Assembly: GCA_903876735.1 (NCBI GenBank)
Contig: CAIRAW010000043.1
Location: 62,001-126,000 of the forward strand
Direction of reading: 5' to 3'
DNA length: 64,000 bases
Source: an uncultured beta proteobacterium
GTDB lineage: Bacteria; Pseudomonadota; Gammaproteobacteria; Burkholderiales; Burkholderiaceae_C
In this document: positions 15,865 to 24,059 of the stretch, one piece after another
Layout: each line of letters opens with the position of its first letter
How positions within the stretch are numbered: position 1 is the stretch's first letter
The notes under the pieces: generated by a model
Database searches by the model: none
Told to the model about the DNA's origin: nothing
What the model saw: only the letters and a program-made list of their open reading frames with translations
Translations under genes and position numbers: made by a program

Positions 15865-17373
15865 ATGAAAGCGATCATCACCGTCGATGTCGGGACAACC
15901 AGCGTCAGGGCCTGCCTTTACGGCCTTGAGGCGCAACTGCTTCATCTGGCGCAGCGTGAAAATGTTCCGACCTTCTTCGACGACGGCCGGGTCGAGCAGG
16001 ATCCGCTCGCCTGCCGGGCCAGTGTGTTCGCAGTCCTGAGCGCTTGCGCCGATGTAGCCAAGCTCAATGGGCTGGAGCCGCTCTGCATTGCGGTCACAGC
16101 CCAGCGTTCCTCCGTCATAGCGGTCGACCGCAACGGCGAGTGCCTGCACCCCGCCATCATGTGGCAGGACCGCCGCACGGCCGCTCTGGCGCGTGATCTG
16201 GGCGCCTCCAATCCTTTGGTTTACGGCAAGACCGGGCTGCGGATATCACCGGTTTTCTCGGCCCTGAAAATGACCTGGCTGCGCCGCAACCGCCCCGACG
16301 TCTGGCGCAAGACGCACAAGATGCTGGGCATTCAGGACTGGATCATCCACGGTCTGACCGGCGCCTTTGTCACCGACCAGACCTTTGGCAGCCGCACCAA
16401 TCTGCTCAACCTGCGCACGCGCCAGTGGGACCCGGAACTGCTGCAACTGTTCGAGGTCGAGCCCGGCATGCTGTGCGAGCTCGTCGCACCAGGTTCGATG
16501 GTCGGCGGCCTGAGCGCATCCGCCGCCAGCGCCACCGGACTGCGCGCCGGCCTGAGCGTGGTCTCGGCGGGCGGCGACCAGCAGTGCGCGGCGCTCGGGC
16601 TGGGGCTTTTTTCAGGCGAGCGCGCCGTCTCCAATACCGGAACCGGGTCTTATCTGATCGGCCACGCAGAACAAGCAGTTTTCGATCCGGCCATGGGCCT
16701 GTCCTGCAATGTCTCGGCGGTGCCGGGCGCTTACATCGTGGAAGCGGCTGTGCTGACCTCTGGCACCATTTACCGCTGGTTCAACGAGTCCATCTGCAGG
16801 GGCACGGACCGTGGCGACGAAGCGTTCAACACCCTCAACGCCGAGGCGGCGCTGGCACCTGCCGGCGCCAACGATTTATTGTTGCTGCCGCATTTCAAGG
16901 GCTGTGGTTCGCCTTACTGGGACCCGCAGGCCAAAGGTGTTTTCTTCAACCTCAGCCTGAGCACCTCGCGCGGTGACATGGCGCGAGCCATCCTCGAAGC
17001 CATTGCGATCGAGATGAAGGCCAGCCTGGAACTGGTGGAGCAACTGTGCGGCGTGGTCCGCTCGGTCAGCGTATCGGGCGGCCTGAGCAAGTCCGACCTG
17101 TTCAACCAGATTCAAAGCGACATCTTCGAGCGCCCCGTGCTTCGTTTCGACAACAACGAAGCCACCTCGGGCGGCGCCTGGATTGCGGGCGCGGTCGCCA
17201 CCGGGGTCGAGTCCAGCTACCCGGCGGCCTTTGCGCGCCTGGTGGAAAAAAGCGCCGCCATCACCTACGCCAGCAACGCGGCAAACCATGCGCTTTACGC
17301 GCGCAAACGCCAGCAGTCGCAAGCGCTCTATGCCGCGCTGGCCAGCCCCGGCATGCGAGCCGCCTTCCAGTAA
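15865..17373 (+). CDS. FGGY-family carbohydrate kinase (xylulokinase/L-xylulose kinase-like)
   Basis: 502 residues, normal length for FGGY kinases. The N-terminal phosphate loop is DVGTTSVRACLY, the catalytic region is WQDRRTAAL, and the C-terminal nucleotide motif is VSVSGGLSKSDLFNQIQ. It transfers phosphate from ATP to a sugar or sugar acid. Because uptake is by an ABC system, this kinase must provide the phosphorylated intermediate needed by UlaG/UlaE/UlaF-type enzymes. L-xylulose, 3-keto-L-gulonate or a pentitol-derived ketose are possible substrates. It is the first gene of an operon with the DeoR regulator 21 bases downstream. Confidence 0.88.
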   Translation: MKAIITVDVGTTSVRACLYGLEAQLLHLAQRENVPTFFDDGRVEQDPLACRASVFAVLSACADVAKLNGLEPLCIAVTAQRSSVIAVDRNGECLHPAIMWQDRRTAALARDLGASNPLVYGKTGLRISPVFSALKMTWLRRNRPDVWRKTHKMLGIQDWIIHGLTGAFVTDQTFGSRTNLLNLRTRQWDPELLQLFEVEPGMLCELVAPGSMVGGLSASAASATGLRAGLSVVSAGGDQQCAALGLGLFSGERAVSNTGTGSYLIGHAEQAVFDPAMGLSCNVSAVPGAYIVEAAVLTSGTIYRWFNESICRGTDRGDEAFNTLNAEAALAPAGANDLLLLPHFKGCGSPYWDPQAKGVFFNLSLSTSRGDMARAILEAIAIEMKASLELVEQLCGVVRSVSVSGGLSKSDLFNQIQSDIFERPVLRFDNNEATSGGAWIAGAVATGVESSYPAAFARLVEKSAAITYASNAANHALYARKRQQSQALYAALASPGMRAAFQ

Positions 17374-17394
17374 AAAGCACGAAAGTCCAAGCCC

Positions 17395-18189
17395 ATGATC
17401 AGCCCACGCGCACCCGCGAAGATCAGCAACTACCGGCACAAAAAAATTCTGGAGATGCTGGGCCTGCGTCAATCGATCTCGGCCGATGAACTGGCGACCG
17501 AATTCGGCGTGTCAAAAATCACCATCCGGCGCGACCTCGACGCCCTGGCGCAGGACAAGCTGCTGGACCGCACGCGCGGCGGAGCGGTCTCGGTGTCGGG
17601 CCTGCGACTCGAGGAGGTATTTGAAGAAAAAGACCACACGGCCAAGCGCGAAAAAGCCCTGATCGGCCGCTACGTCGCCTCCCTGGTCAAGGACAACGAA
17701 ACCATTTTTGTCAACGCCGGATCAACCACGCTGGAGTTCATCCATTACCTGCACGGCAAGAAGGTGCGCATCGTCACCAACAACGCCGCTTGCCTGGCGC
17801 TCGAACTCGATCCCCAGCAGGAACTGATCCTGCTTGGCGGCGACTACCGCGCCCAGTCCAAATCACTGGTTGGCGACCTGACCCTGGCGGGCCTGAGTGG
17901 CGTGTTTTCCAGCCTGACCGTGCTCGGCATCAACGGTGTCAGCATCACCAAGGGCTGCACGACGGCGGTGAACCAGGAGACCAGCGTCAACAAGCGGATG
18001 ATCGAACACTCCAGCGGCAAGGTGATCGTGGTGGCCGACCACACCAAGATGAATTGCGTGTCAAGCTTTCTGACCTGCCCGCTTGAGCGCATCGACATGA
18101 TCGTCACCGACTGGATGGCGCCACTGTCCTTCTGCGAGGAACTCGAACAAGCCGGCGTCAACGTGGTGCGCGTGCCGGAAGAAAGCTAA
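17395..18189 (+). CDS. DeoR/GlpR-family transcriptional regulator
   Basis: 264 residues, a full-length DeoR protein. The N-terminal helix-turn-helix (about residues 20-45) contains SADELATEFGVSKITIRRDL; the C-terminal sugar-phosphate sensor domain has FVNAGSTTLEF and VLGINGVS. Such repressors usually release DNA on binding a phosphosugar. It is co-transcribed with the kinase that would make that inducer. The three GGATCAATTTGATCC-type palindromes around it are the likely operators. It is comparable in role to UlaR of E. coli. Confidence 0.9.
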   Translation: MISPRAPAKISNYRHKKILEMLGLRQSISADELATEFGVSKITIRRDLDALAQDKLLDRTRGGAVSVSGLRLEEVFEEKDHTAKREKALIGRYVASLVKDNETIFVNAGSTTLEFIHYLHGKKVRIVTNNAACLALELDPQQELILLGGDYRAQSKSLVGDLTLAGLSGVFSSLTVLGINGVSITKGCTTAVNQETSVNKRMIEHSSGKVIVVADHTKMNCVSSFLTCPLERIDMIVTDWMAPLSFCEELEQAGVNVVRVPEES

Positions 18190-18195
18190 ACCGCC

Positions 18196-18891
18196 CTACT
18201 TCTGGCCGTAGTAAGCGCCAGGCCCATGCTTGCGCAGGAAATGTTTTTCCAACAGGTACTGCGGCATGGCCGGCTGGTCTGCGTTCAATTGCAGCGTCAG
18301 CAAGGCCATGCGGGCGGTCACTTCCAGCACGGCGGCATTGTGGACTGCTGCGCTGGCGTCGACGCCCCAGGCAAACGGGCCGTGATTGGCGACCAGCACG
18401 GCCGGCATGCGACTCGCATCGAGACCCGCGTCCTGGAAACACTTGACGATTGCCAGCCCGGTTTCGAGTTCGTACGTGCCACCGACCTGCCCGGCTGTCA
18501 GGGTCGGCGTGCAGGGAATTTCGCCAAAGAAATAGTCGGCGTGCGTTGTCCCCAAGGCCGGAATGCCGCGGCAGGCCTGAGCCCAGACGGTGGCCCAGGT
18601 CGAGTGCGTGTGCACGATGCCACCGATCGACGGAAAGTGGCGATAGAGCTCGAGATGCGTTGCCAGATCGGATGAGGGCCGCAGCCGGCCTTCGAGCACA
18701 CGACCCGTCATGTCGACCACCACCATGTCGTCCTGCGTCATGGTTTCGTAGGCAACGCCGCTGGGCTTGATGACGATGGCGCCGCTTTGCGCGTCCTTGC
18801 CGCTGACATTGCCCCAGGTGAAATCGACCAGGCCGAGCTTGGGCAATTCCAGATTGGCTTCGAGCACCTGTTTTTTCAGCAATTCCAACAT
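18196..18891 (-). CDS. ulaF: L-ribulose-5-phosphate 4-epimerase (AraD/UlaF/SgbE family)
   Basis: 231 residues, the usual AraD/UlaF length. The ATG at 18891 shares its A with the stop of the ulaE-like gene (TGATG), which fixes the start. Class II aldolase/epimerase motifs are clear: [34 protein letters not shown], zinc His pair in [10 protein letters not shown], and NHGPFAWG. It converts L-ribulose-5-phosphate to D-xylulose-5-phosphate, which enters the pentose phosphate pathway. It is convergent with deoR. AraD, UlaF and SgbE cannot be separated by motif; the ulaE partner favours UlaF/SgbE. Confidence 0.88.
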   Translation of the reverse strand: MLELLKKQVLEANLELPKLGLVDFTWGNVSGKDAQSGAIVIKPSGVAYETMTQDDMVVVDMTGRVLEGRLRPSSDLATHLELYRHFPSIGGIVHTHSTWATVWAQACRGIPALGTTHADYFFGEIPCTPTLTAGQVGGTYELETGLAIVKCFQDAGLDASRMPAVLVANHGPFAWGVDASAAVHNAAVLEVTARMALLTLQLNADQPAMPQYLLEKHFLRKHGPGAYYGQK

Positions 18892-19757
18892 CAGGCGTAG
18901 CCTCCGAGTTTCATGCGCTCGCCCACCCACTGACGGGCCCGGGCGATCTCTTGCAGTGGATCGGCAGCCTTCTCGGTCCACATCTCGATCAGAAACGGCC
19001 CCGCGTATCGGAGTTCACGCAGCGTCTTGAAGCAGCGGACAAAATCGACCGTGCCTTCACCAAACGGAACATCGCGAAACGCACCGGGGAAACCAGGGCC
19101 GACCGGTTTGGTTTCCTTGACGTGAACGCCGACGATGTGGTGGATGCCCGCCGTCAACTCCTCGGCCACATCGTTGCCCCAGGCCGTGAGGTTGCCCAGG
19201 TCCGGGTAGACCTTGAACCAAGGAGATGGCAAGCGCTCCTTGAGCTTGAGGTACTTGCTGATCGAGTTCAGGAACGGCGTGTCCATGATCTCCAGCGCCA
19301 GCATCACCTGGTGTTGCGCTGCCACTTCCAGGGCGCGCTCCATGCCCTCGTAGTAGCGCTGCCGCGATTCAAGCGTGGTCGGCTCGTAGTAGACGTCATA
19401 GCCGGCCAGCTGGATCACGCGGATACCGGTATCGCCGGCAAAACGGATCGCCTTTTCCATGAAGGTGGCGGCTTGGGCGCGTATCGCCGGATCGGCGCTG
19501 CCAAACGGAATCTTGCGATGCCCCGACAGGCACATGGACGGCACGGGAATGCCGGCTTCGCGCGAGGCACGAAAGAAGTCAAGCCTCTCGGCCAGCGTCC
19601 AGTCCAGCCGCGCCATGCGCTCGGGTGTCTCGTCGACCGACATCTCCAGAAATTCATAGCCGGCCGCGCGGGCCGCGTCGAAACGCTGCGCCCAGTTCAG
19701 GTCTTTGGGCAGGGCCTTTTCATAGATTCCAACCGGGTTGTGCATGACGACGTTCAT
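18891..19757 (-). CDS. ulaE: L-xylulose-5-phosphate 3-epimerase (UlaE/SgbU family)
   Basis: 288 residues. The N terminus [13 protein letters not shown] matches UlaE closely, and the TIM-barrel metal ligands appear in [33 protein letters not shown] and LIEMWTEKA. It converts L-xylulose-5-phosphate to L-ribulose-5-phosphate, the substrate of the next enzyme. The start at 19757 lies directly after AAGG, so the ATG at 19745 may be the real start. No DeoR palindrome was found in the short region before it. Confidence 0.87.
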   Translation of the reverse strand: MNVVMHNPVGIYEKALPKDLNWAQRFDAARAAGYEFLEMSVDETPERMARLDWTLAERLDFFRASREAGIPVPSMCLSGHRKIPFGSADPAIRAQAATFMEKAIRFAGDTGIRVIQLAGYDVYYEPTTLESRQRYYEGMERALEVAAQHQVMLALEIMDTPFLNSISKYLKLKERLPSPWFKVYPDLGNLTAWGNDVAEELTAGIHHIVGVHVKETKPVGPGFPGAFRDVPFGEGTVDFVRCFKTLRELRYAGPFLIEMWTEKAADPLQEIARARQWVGERMKLGGYA

Positions 19758-19800
19758 CCTTCATAGAATTGTAGTTGAGCACACCGTCAGGATCAGACCC

Positions 19801-20712
19801 ATGGACCGCAGAACTTCCCTCGCCGCGATTGGCGCCCTGCCCGCCGTCGTATCGACCGCGCTGGCCAACGCCGCCAGCCTGCCCGTCATCCAGGCCCTCA
19901 AACCGTCGCCCACCCTGCCGGTGCTGTTCCTGGGCCATGGCAGCCCGATGAACGCGATCGAAGACAACCCCTGGCGTCGCGCCTGGCAGGCCATGGGGAC
20001 CGAGATACTGGCACGCAACGGACCGCCGCAATTGATCCTGTGCATATCCGCCCATTGGCTGACCCGTGGCCAATGGCAACTCACAGGAATGGCCAAACCC
20101 AAAACCATTCACGACTTCGGCGGCTTTCCGCAGGCGCTGTTCGAGCAGCAGTACCCGGCGCCTGGGGCGCCGGCGCTTGCACAGAAACTGGCGCAAGAAC
20201 TGCAGTCCCCGGCCAGCGGCAGCGCGCTCGGTGTCGACCCGGCCGAATGGGGCTTCGACCATGGAACCTGGTCGGTGCTCAAGCCGATGTTTCCCAAAGC
20301 GGATATCCCGGTGCTGCAGCTGAGCATGGATTTCAGCCGCCCGCCGTCCGAGCACTATGCGCTCGGCCAGCAACTGCGCAAGCTGCGCCAGCGTGGCGTG
20401 CTGATCGTCGGCAGCGGCAACATCGTGCACAACCTGCAAGCCACGCGCCAAGGCAGCGCAGCGCACGAGGCTTACGACTGGGCCAGGGAATTTGACGCCA
20501 CGGTGCAGCAACAAATCAGGCAGGGGCAGCTCGATGCGCTGGCGAACTTTCAGTCGCTCGGTGCGCTTGCAAAACAGGCGCATCCCACGCCTGATCACTA
20601 TCTGCCACTGCTCTACGCGGCCGGTGCCGCCGCCCCGTCTGAAATGCCGCGTTTCTTCACTACCGGATTCCAGGCCGCCTCGATCTCGATGCGCTCGGTG
20701 CTTTGGGGCTGA
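19801..20712 (+). CDS. 4,5-DOPA extradiol dioxygenase family protein (YgiD/LigB-like) with export signal
   Basis: 303 residues. The LigB-type core is recognisable: FLGHGSPMNAIEDNPW, CISAHW, DFGGFPQALF, FDHGTWSVLKPMFP and GSGNIVHNL, with the His residues that bind the metal. Unlike YgiD as I know it, it begins with a signal-like segment MDRRTSLAAIGALPAVVSTA (twin-Arg start and hydrophobic stretch). A twin-Arg route would allow export of a folded metalloenzyme. The substrate is probably an aromatic diol, but may differ. It is divergent from ulaE and convergent with the SDR gene, one base apart. Confidence 0.82.
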   Translation: MDRRTSLAAIGALPAVVSTALANAASLPVIQALKPSPTLPVLFLGHGSPMNAIEDNPWRRAWQAMGTEILARNGPPQLILCISAHWLTRGQWQLTGMAKPKTIHDFGGFPQALFEQQYPAPGAPALAQKLAQELQSPASGSALGVDPAEWGFDHGTWSVLKPMFPKADIPVLQLSMDFSRPPSEHYALGQQLRKLRQRGVLIVGSGNIVHNLQATRQGSAAHEAYDWAREFDATVQQQIRQGQLDALANFQSLGALAKQAHPTPDHYLPLLYAAGAAAPSEMPRFFTTGFQAASISMRSVLWG

Positions 20713-20713
20713 T

Positions 20714-21481
20714 CTACATCCAGGTCAGGGTCTGACCGCCGTCAACCGCAATCGCCGTGCCCGTCATGTAGCGGCCCGCATCGGACGCCAGCAGCAGCGC
20801 GACGCCATCAAGGTCCTCCGGTTTGCCGAAACGCCGCAGCGGCGTGCGCTTGATCAGGGCCTTCTCGAAATCTTTCAGCGACGCCTGCATGTCGGTCTCT
20901 ATATTGCCCGGGCAAATGGTGTTGACCCGTATGCCTTTGGACGCCAGTTCCAGCGCCATCACGTTGCCCAGATGGATCAATGCGGCTTTCGAGGCGCAGT
21001 AACTCGAGAGCGAACCACCGGCGCGCAAACCCGCGGTCGACGCAATATTGATGATGACGCCGCCATCGGCTGCGCTCATGCGCCGCGCCGCCTGCTGCGC
21101 CACCAGCATGGCCCCCTTGAGGTTGGTGTCGAAGACCCGGCTGATTTCGCTCTCTTCCTGCTCCAGAAAGCCTTTTGAATAGAGGATGCCCGAGTTGTTG
21201 AACAGGATATCAGGCGGCGCGCCCAGGTCTTTCTCGACCGCATCAAAAGCGGTGCCAATGGTGTCGGTCTGCGTCACATCGAGGAAGACGCCAGAGGCCT
21301 GATGCCCGGCGCGGCGCAGTTCGTCTACCGCAGCCTCGATACGGTCGAGCCGGCGCGCTGCCAGCACGACGCGGGCGCCAGCGCGGGCGTAAACGCCGGC
21401 GATGTGCAAGCCGATGCCGCTGGAGGCGCCGGTGATCAGGGCCGTGCGGCCTTCGAGGCTGAAGATGGTTTGCGCAATCAT
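20714..21481 (-). CDS. SDR-family oxidoreductase
   Basis: 255 residues. The NAD(P) motif TGASSGIG, NNSG, catalytic Ser in NIASTAG, YCASK and the late NTICPGNIETDM are all in place. It is a classical short-chain dehydrogenase acting on an alcohol or 3-hydroxyacyl group. Its promoter carries the CCAGTTTTCGCAAGAC element, which groups it with the acyl-CoA genes across the divergent region rather than with the dioxygenase gene. It could be the 3-hydroxyacyl-CoA or terpenol dehydrogenase of that regulon; AtuG of P. aeruginosa is an SDR in a comparable setting. Confidence 0.9.
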   Translation of the reverse strand: MIAQTIFSLEGRTALITGASSGIGLHIAGVYARAGARVVLAARRLDRIEAAVDELRRAGHQASGVFLDVTQTDTIGTAFDAVEKDLGAPPDILFNNSGILYSKGFLEQEESEISRVFDTNLKGAMLVAQQAARRMSAADGGVIINIASTAGLRAGGSLSSYCASKAALIHLGNVMALELASKGIRVNTICPGNIETDMQASLKDFEKALIKRTPLRRFGKPEDLDGVALLLASDAGRYMTGTAIAVDGGQTLTWM

Positions 21482-21534
21482 GGGTTTTGTCTCTTTTCAA
21501 ATCATTGATTCATGGCCTTGCAGGCCTGCCGGGA

Positions 21535-21573
21535 ACTTTAACCCGAGCAGCCACCCTGTCTTGCGAAAACTGG
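21535..21573 (-). promoter_or_regulatory. acyl-CoA regulon element, copy E (SDR gene)
   Basis: On the minus strand CCAGTTTTCGCAAGAC (21573-21558), 17 bases, then TAAAGT as -10 box, 53 bases before the SDR start. The 16-mer is identical to copy B at 25139. See copies A-F. Confidence 0.7.
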
Positions 21574-21745
21574 TCAGATCGCGCCCGGTGCCGTGCCGTG
21601 AATTTCGCTTCGCCATGAAGCTTTCAATTGTTTCTTCCCGTTACCACTTCCACTGTGAAAAAGCGCCCGATGCGTTCCAGAATAGCCTGGCTGCGCGGCC
21701 CAGCCGCATAAGCAGCCCTTAACTTTTGATGCTTACGATCACTCC

Positions 21746-21925
21746 ATGCAAAAAACACGCACGACACCGGCCCCCACTTTTGACCTTGATCTGGCCCATG
21801 AGCACACGGGAACCGCCCTGGACTTCGTCCATCACATCAAATCAAATGGATTTATCCTCGCGACTTTTACGCCGCACCTGGTCATTCTTGCCTTGATTTC
21901 GGGCGCCCTGCTCCTGCGCAATTAG
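21746..21925 (+). CDS. possible small membrane protein, 59 residues
   Basis: A short open frame from the ATG at 21746 that is easily missed by length cut-offs. The first 30 residues are polar (MQKTRTTPAPTFDLDLAHEH), and the last 25 form one hydrophobic segment (TPHLVILALISGALLLRN), so it could be a small single-pass membrane protein. No good ribosome site precedes it and I do not recognise it. It occupies the otherwise empty region between the SDR and acyl-CoA dehydrogenase genes. Confidence 0.35.
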   Translation: MQKTRTTPAPTFDLDLAHEHTGTALDFVHHIKSNGFILATFTPHLVILALISGALLLRN

Positions 21926-21955
21926 CGCGAATTCGGCGCGCCCTGGCTCTCGCAG

Positions 21956-21995
21956 CCAATTGACGCAAGACCGGCCCCGGCGACTGCCGTAAGCT
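21956..21995 (+). promoter_or_regulatory. acyl-CoA regulon element, copy A (acyl-CoA dehydrogenase)
   Basis: CCAATTGACGCAAGAC (21956-21971), 18 bases, then TAAGCT at 21990-21995, 70 bases before the start at 22066. The 16-mer is identical to copy C at 54494. The CAAGAC part sits where a -35 box would be, so an activator overlapping -35 is the simplest reading. Confidence 0.7.
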
Positions 21996-22065
21996 GGGTC
22001 TTCAAGCCAGGCGGGAGCAACCGGCCTGTGCTTGAGTCAACCCGAACCCAAGATTGGCGCGCACC

Positions 22066-23235
22066 ATGTTTGACTTTCAACCCCTGCCCCACTACTTCTC
22101 GCCTGAACATGAGCAGTTCAGGGCCACGCTGCGCGACTTCGTCGCACGCGAGATCACGCCCTTTGTCAACGAGTGGGACGAAGCCGGCACCTTTCCGCGC
22201 TCGCTCTACAAGCGCGCCGCCGAACTCGGCATCGCGGGCCTCGGCTACCCGGAAGAATTTGGCGGCACGCCGGTCGATGTTTTCTACCACCTGGTGGCGG
22301 CCGAGGAGTTTGCGCGCAGCGGCGGCGGCGGCGTCTCGGCCTCGCTCAATTCGCACACCATCGGCCTGCCACCGATCCTGAACCATGGCTCGGATGAACT
22401 CAAGCAGCGCGTCATCCCCAGCGTGCTGGCCGGGGACAAAATTGCCGCGCTGGCCGTCACCGAGCCCTCCGGCGGCTCTGATGTGGCGGCCCTGCGAACC
22501 ACGGCGGTGCGCGACGGCGACCACTACATCGTCAATGGCGAGAAGACCTTCATCACCTCCGGCATGCGCGCCGACTTCTTCACCGTGGCCGTGCGCACCG
22601 ACCCGGCCAACAAGGGCGCGGGCGGCATCTCGGCCCTGCTGATCGAGGGCAATACACCGGGCCTCTCCCGCACCGAACTGAAGAAAATGGGCTGGTGGTC
22701 TTCCGACACCGCCCACCTGCATTTCGACAACTGCCGCGTGCCCGTGCGCAACCTGATCGGCGTCGAGAACAAGGGCTTCAAGACCTTCATGAGCAACTTC
22801 AACTCCGAGCGCCTGGGCATGGCCGCTTCGGCCTGCTCCTACGCCCAGGTCTGCCTGGAAGAGGCGCTGGACTGGGCGCGCCAGCGCCAGACCTTCGGCC
22901 AGCCTTTGTCGGAACGCCAGGTGATGCGCCACAAGATGATGGACATGGCGCTGCGCATCGACGCCGCGCGCTGCCTGATCTACGAACTGGCCTACCGCAT
23001 CAAGCACCAGGCGGGCGACCCGAATCAACTGGTTGCGCGCATCTGCATGGCCAAGGTGCTGGCCACGCAGGCCATGCAGTTCTGCGCCGACCAGTCAATC
23101 CAGATCCTGGGCGGCATGGGCTATATGCGCGGCACCAAGAGCGAGCGCATCTACCGCGAGGTTAAAGTCATGATGATTGGCGGCGGCTCCGAGGAAATTC
23201 TCAAAGACCTGGCCGCGCGCCAGCTCGGAATTTAA
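22066..23235 (+). CDS. acyl-CoA dehydrogenase
   Basis: 389 residues from the ATG at 22066; a TTG at 22054 is in frame. The FAD-binding motifs are AVTEPSGGSDVAAL and TFITSG, and the C terminus has GGMGYMRGTKSERIYREVK. The usual catalytic Glu near the C terminus is replaced (MIGGGSEEIL). A Glu at about residue 248 (NSERLGMA) is placed as in isovaleryl-CoA and long-chain enzymes, suggesting that helix-G type. It oxidises acyl-CoA to enoyl-CoA in the cytosol. It heads a three-gene operon under regulon element A. Confidence 0.9.
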   Translation: MFDFQPLPHYFSPEHEQFRATLRDFVAREITPFVNEWDEAGTFPRSLYKRAAELGIAGLGYPEEFGGTPVDVFYHLVAAEEFARSGGGGVSASLNSHTIGLPPILNHGSDELKQRVIPSVLAGDKIAALAVTEPSGGSDVAALRTTAVRDGDHYIVNGEKTFITSGMRADFFTVAVRTDPANKGAGGISALLIEGNTPGLSRTELKKMGWWSSDTAHLHFDNCRVPVRNLIGVENKGFKTFMSNFNSERLGMAASACSYAQVCLEEALDWARQRQTFGQPLSERQVMRHKMMDMALRIDAARCLIYELAYRIKHQAGDPNQLVARICMAKVLATQAMQFCADQSIQILGGMGYMRGTKSERIYREVKVMMIGGGSEEILKDLAARQLGI

Positions 23236-23258
23236 CAAGACCGCTGGAGGACCCCACC

Positions 23259-24059
23259 ATGCAAGACACCTGTCGCGACCTGCTGGCCGAATACCAGGCA
23301 CTGGCCGATCTCTGCGAAACCCTGACGCCTGCGCAATGGCAAACGCGCAGCACCTTCTTTGGCTGGACGCCATGGGACGAGATTGCGCACCTGTGCTATT
23401 TCGACGAGACCGCGCTGCAGTCGGCTACCGAACCCGAAGCCTTCATCAAAGGCATGAAAGAACTCGGCCCCAAAATGGCAGCGGGCGAACCTATCAGCGT
23501 CATCGCCCGTCTCAAGTACGGCGCCTTCGACGGCGCGGCACTGACACAGCACTGGCGCGGCCTGCATGAGCGTCTGGTGGCGGCGCTCGCAGGCCTGGAC
23601 CCCAAAGCGCGCCTGCCGTGGTACGGCCCGTCCATGAGCGCGCGCTCTTTTGCCACCGCGCGGCTCATGGAAAGCTGGGCCCACGGCCAGGACATCTGGG
23701 ACGTGATCAAACGCGAGCGCCCGGCGACAACGCGGCTCAAGCACATCGCGCACATCGGCGTCACCACCTTTGGCTGGAGTTTTGTCAACCGCAAGCTGGC
23801 CGTTCCCGGCAACGTGCCGCACATCGAACTGCGCGCGCCCGACGGCGAACTCTGGGCCTGGGGCGAGCCCTCCGATACCGACTGGGTGCGCGGCAGTGCC
23901 CAAGATTTCTGCCTGCTGGTCACGCAGCGGCGCAACCGCGCCGACACCCAACTCACATCGCAGGGCACAGCGGCCGATCAGTGGCTCGCCATTGCGCAGT
24001 GCTTTGCCGGCCCCCCGGCCGACGCACCCGCGCCGGGCGCTTACGGCCCGGCAAAATGA
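23259..24059 (+). CDS. TIGR03084-family DinB-like metal-binding protein
   Basis: 266 residues. The N-terminal four-helix DinB/maleylpyruvate-isomerase-like domain has FFGWTPWDEIAHLCYFDE and ESWAHGQDIWD, whose His and Asp/Glu residues are suited to bind a metal; the C-terminal part is a small beta-rich domain (VPHIELRAPDGELWAWGE). It matches my recollection of the TIGR03084 family, whose role is unknown, although related proteins use thiol cofactors. It has GGAGG before the start, 23 bases after the acyl-CoA dehydrogenase gene, so it belongs to that operon. Confidence 0.75.
   Translation: MQDTCRDLLAEYQALADLCETLTPAQWQTRSTFFGWTPWDEIAHLCYFDETALQSATEPEAFIKGMKELGPKMAAGEPISVIARLKYGAFDGAALTQHWRGLHERLVAALAGLDPKARLPWYGPSMSARSFATARLMESWAHGQDIWDVIKRERPATTRLKHIAHIGVTTFGWSFVNRKLAVPGNVPHIELRAPDGELWAWGEPSDTDWVRGSAQDFCLLVTQRRNRADTQLTSQGTAADQWLAIAQCFAGPPADAPAPGAYGPAK

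Noticed and set aside
23237-23247. CAAGACCG before the TIGR03084 gene as an eighth regulon element
   Set aside because: Only the short core matches, the CCARTT part is missing, and it lies 15 bases from the start codon inside an operon.
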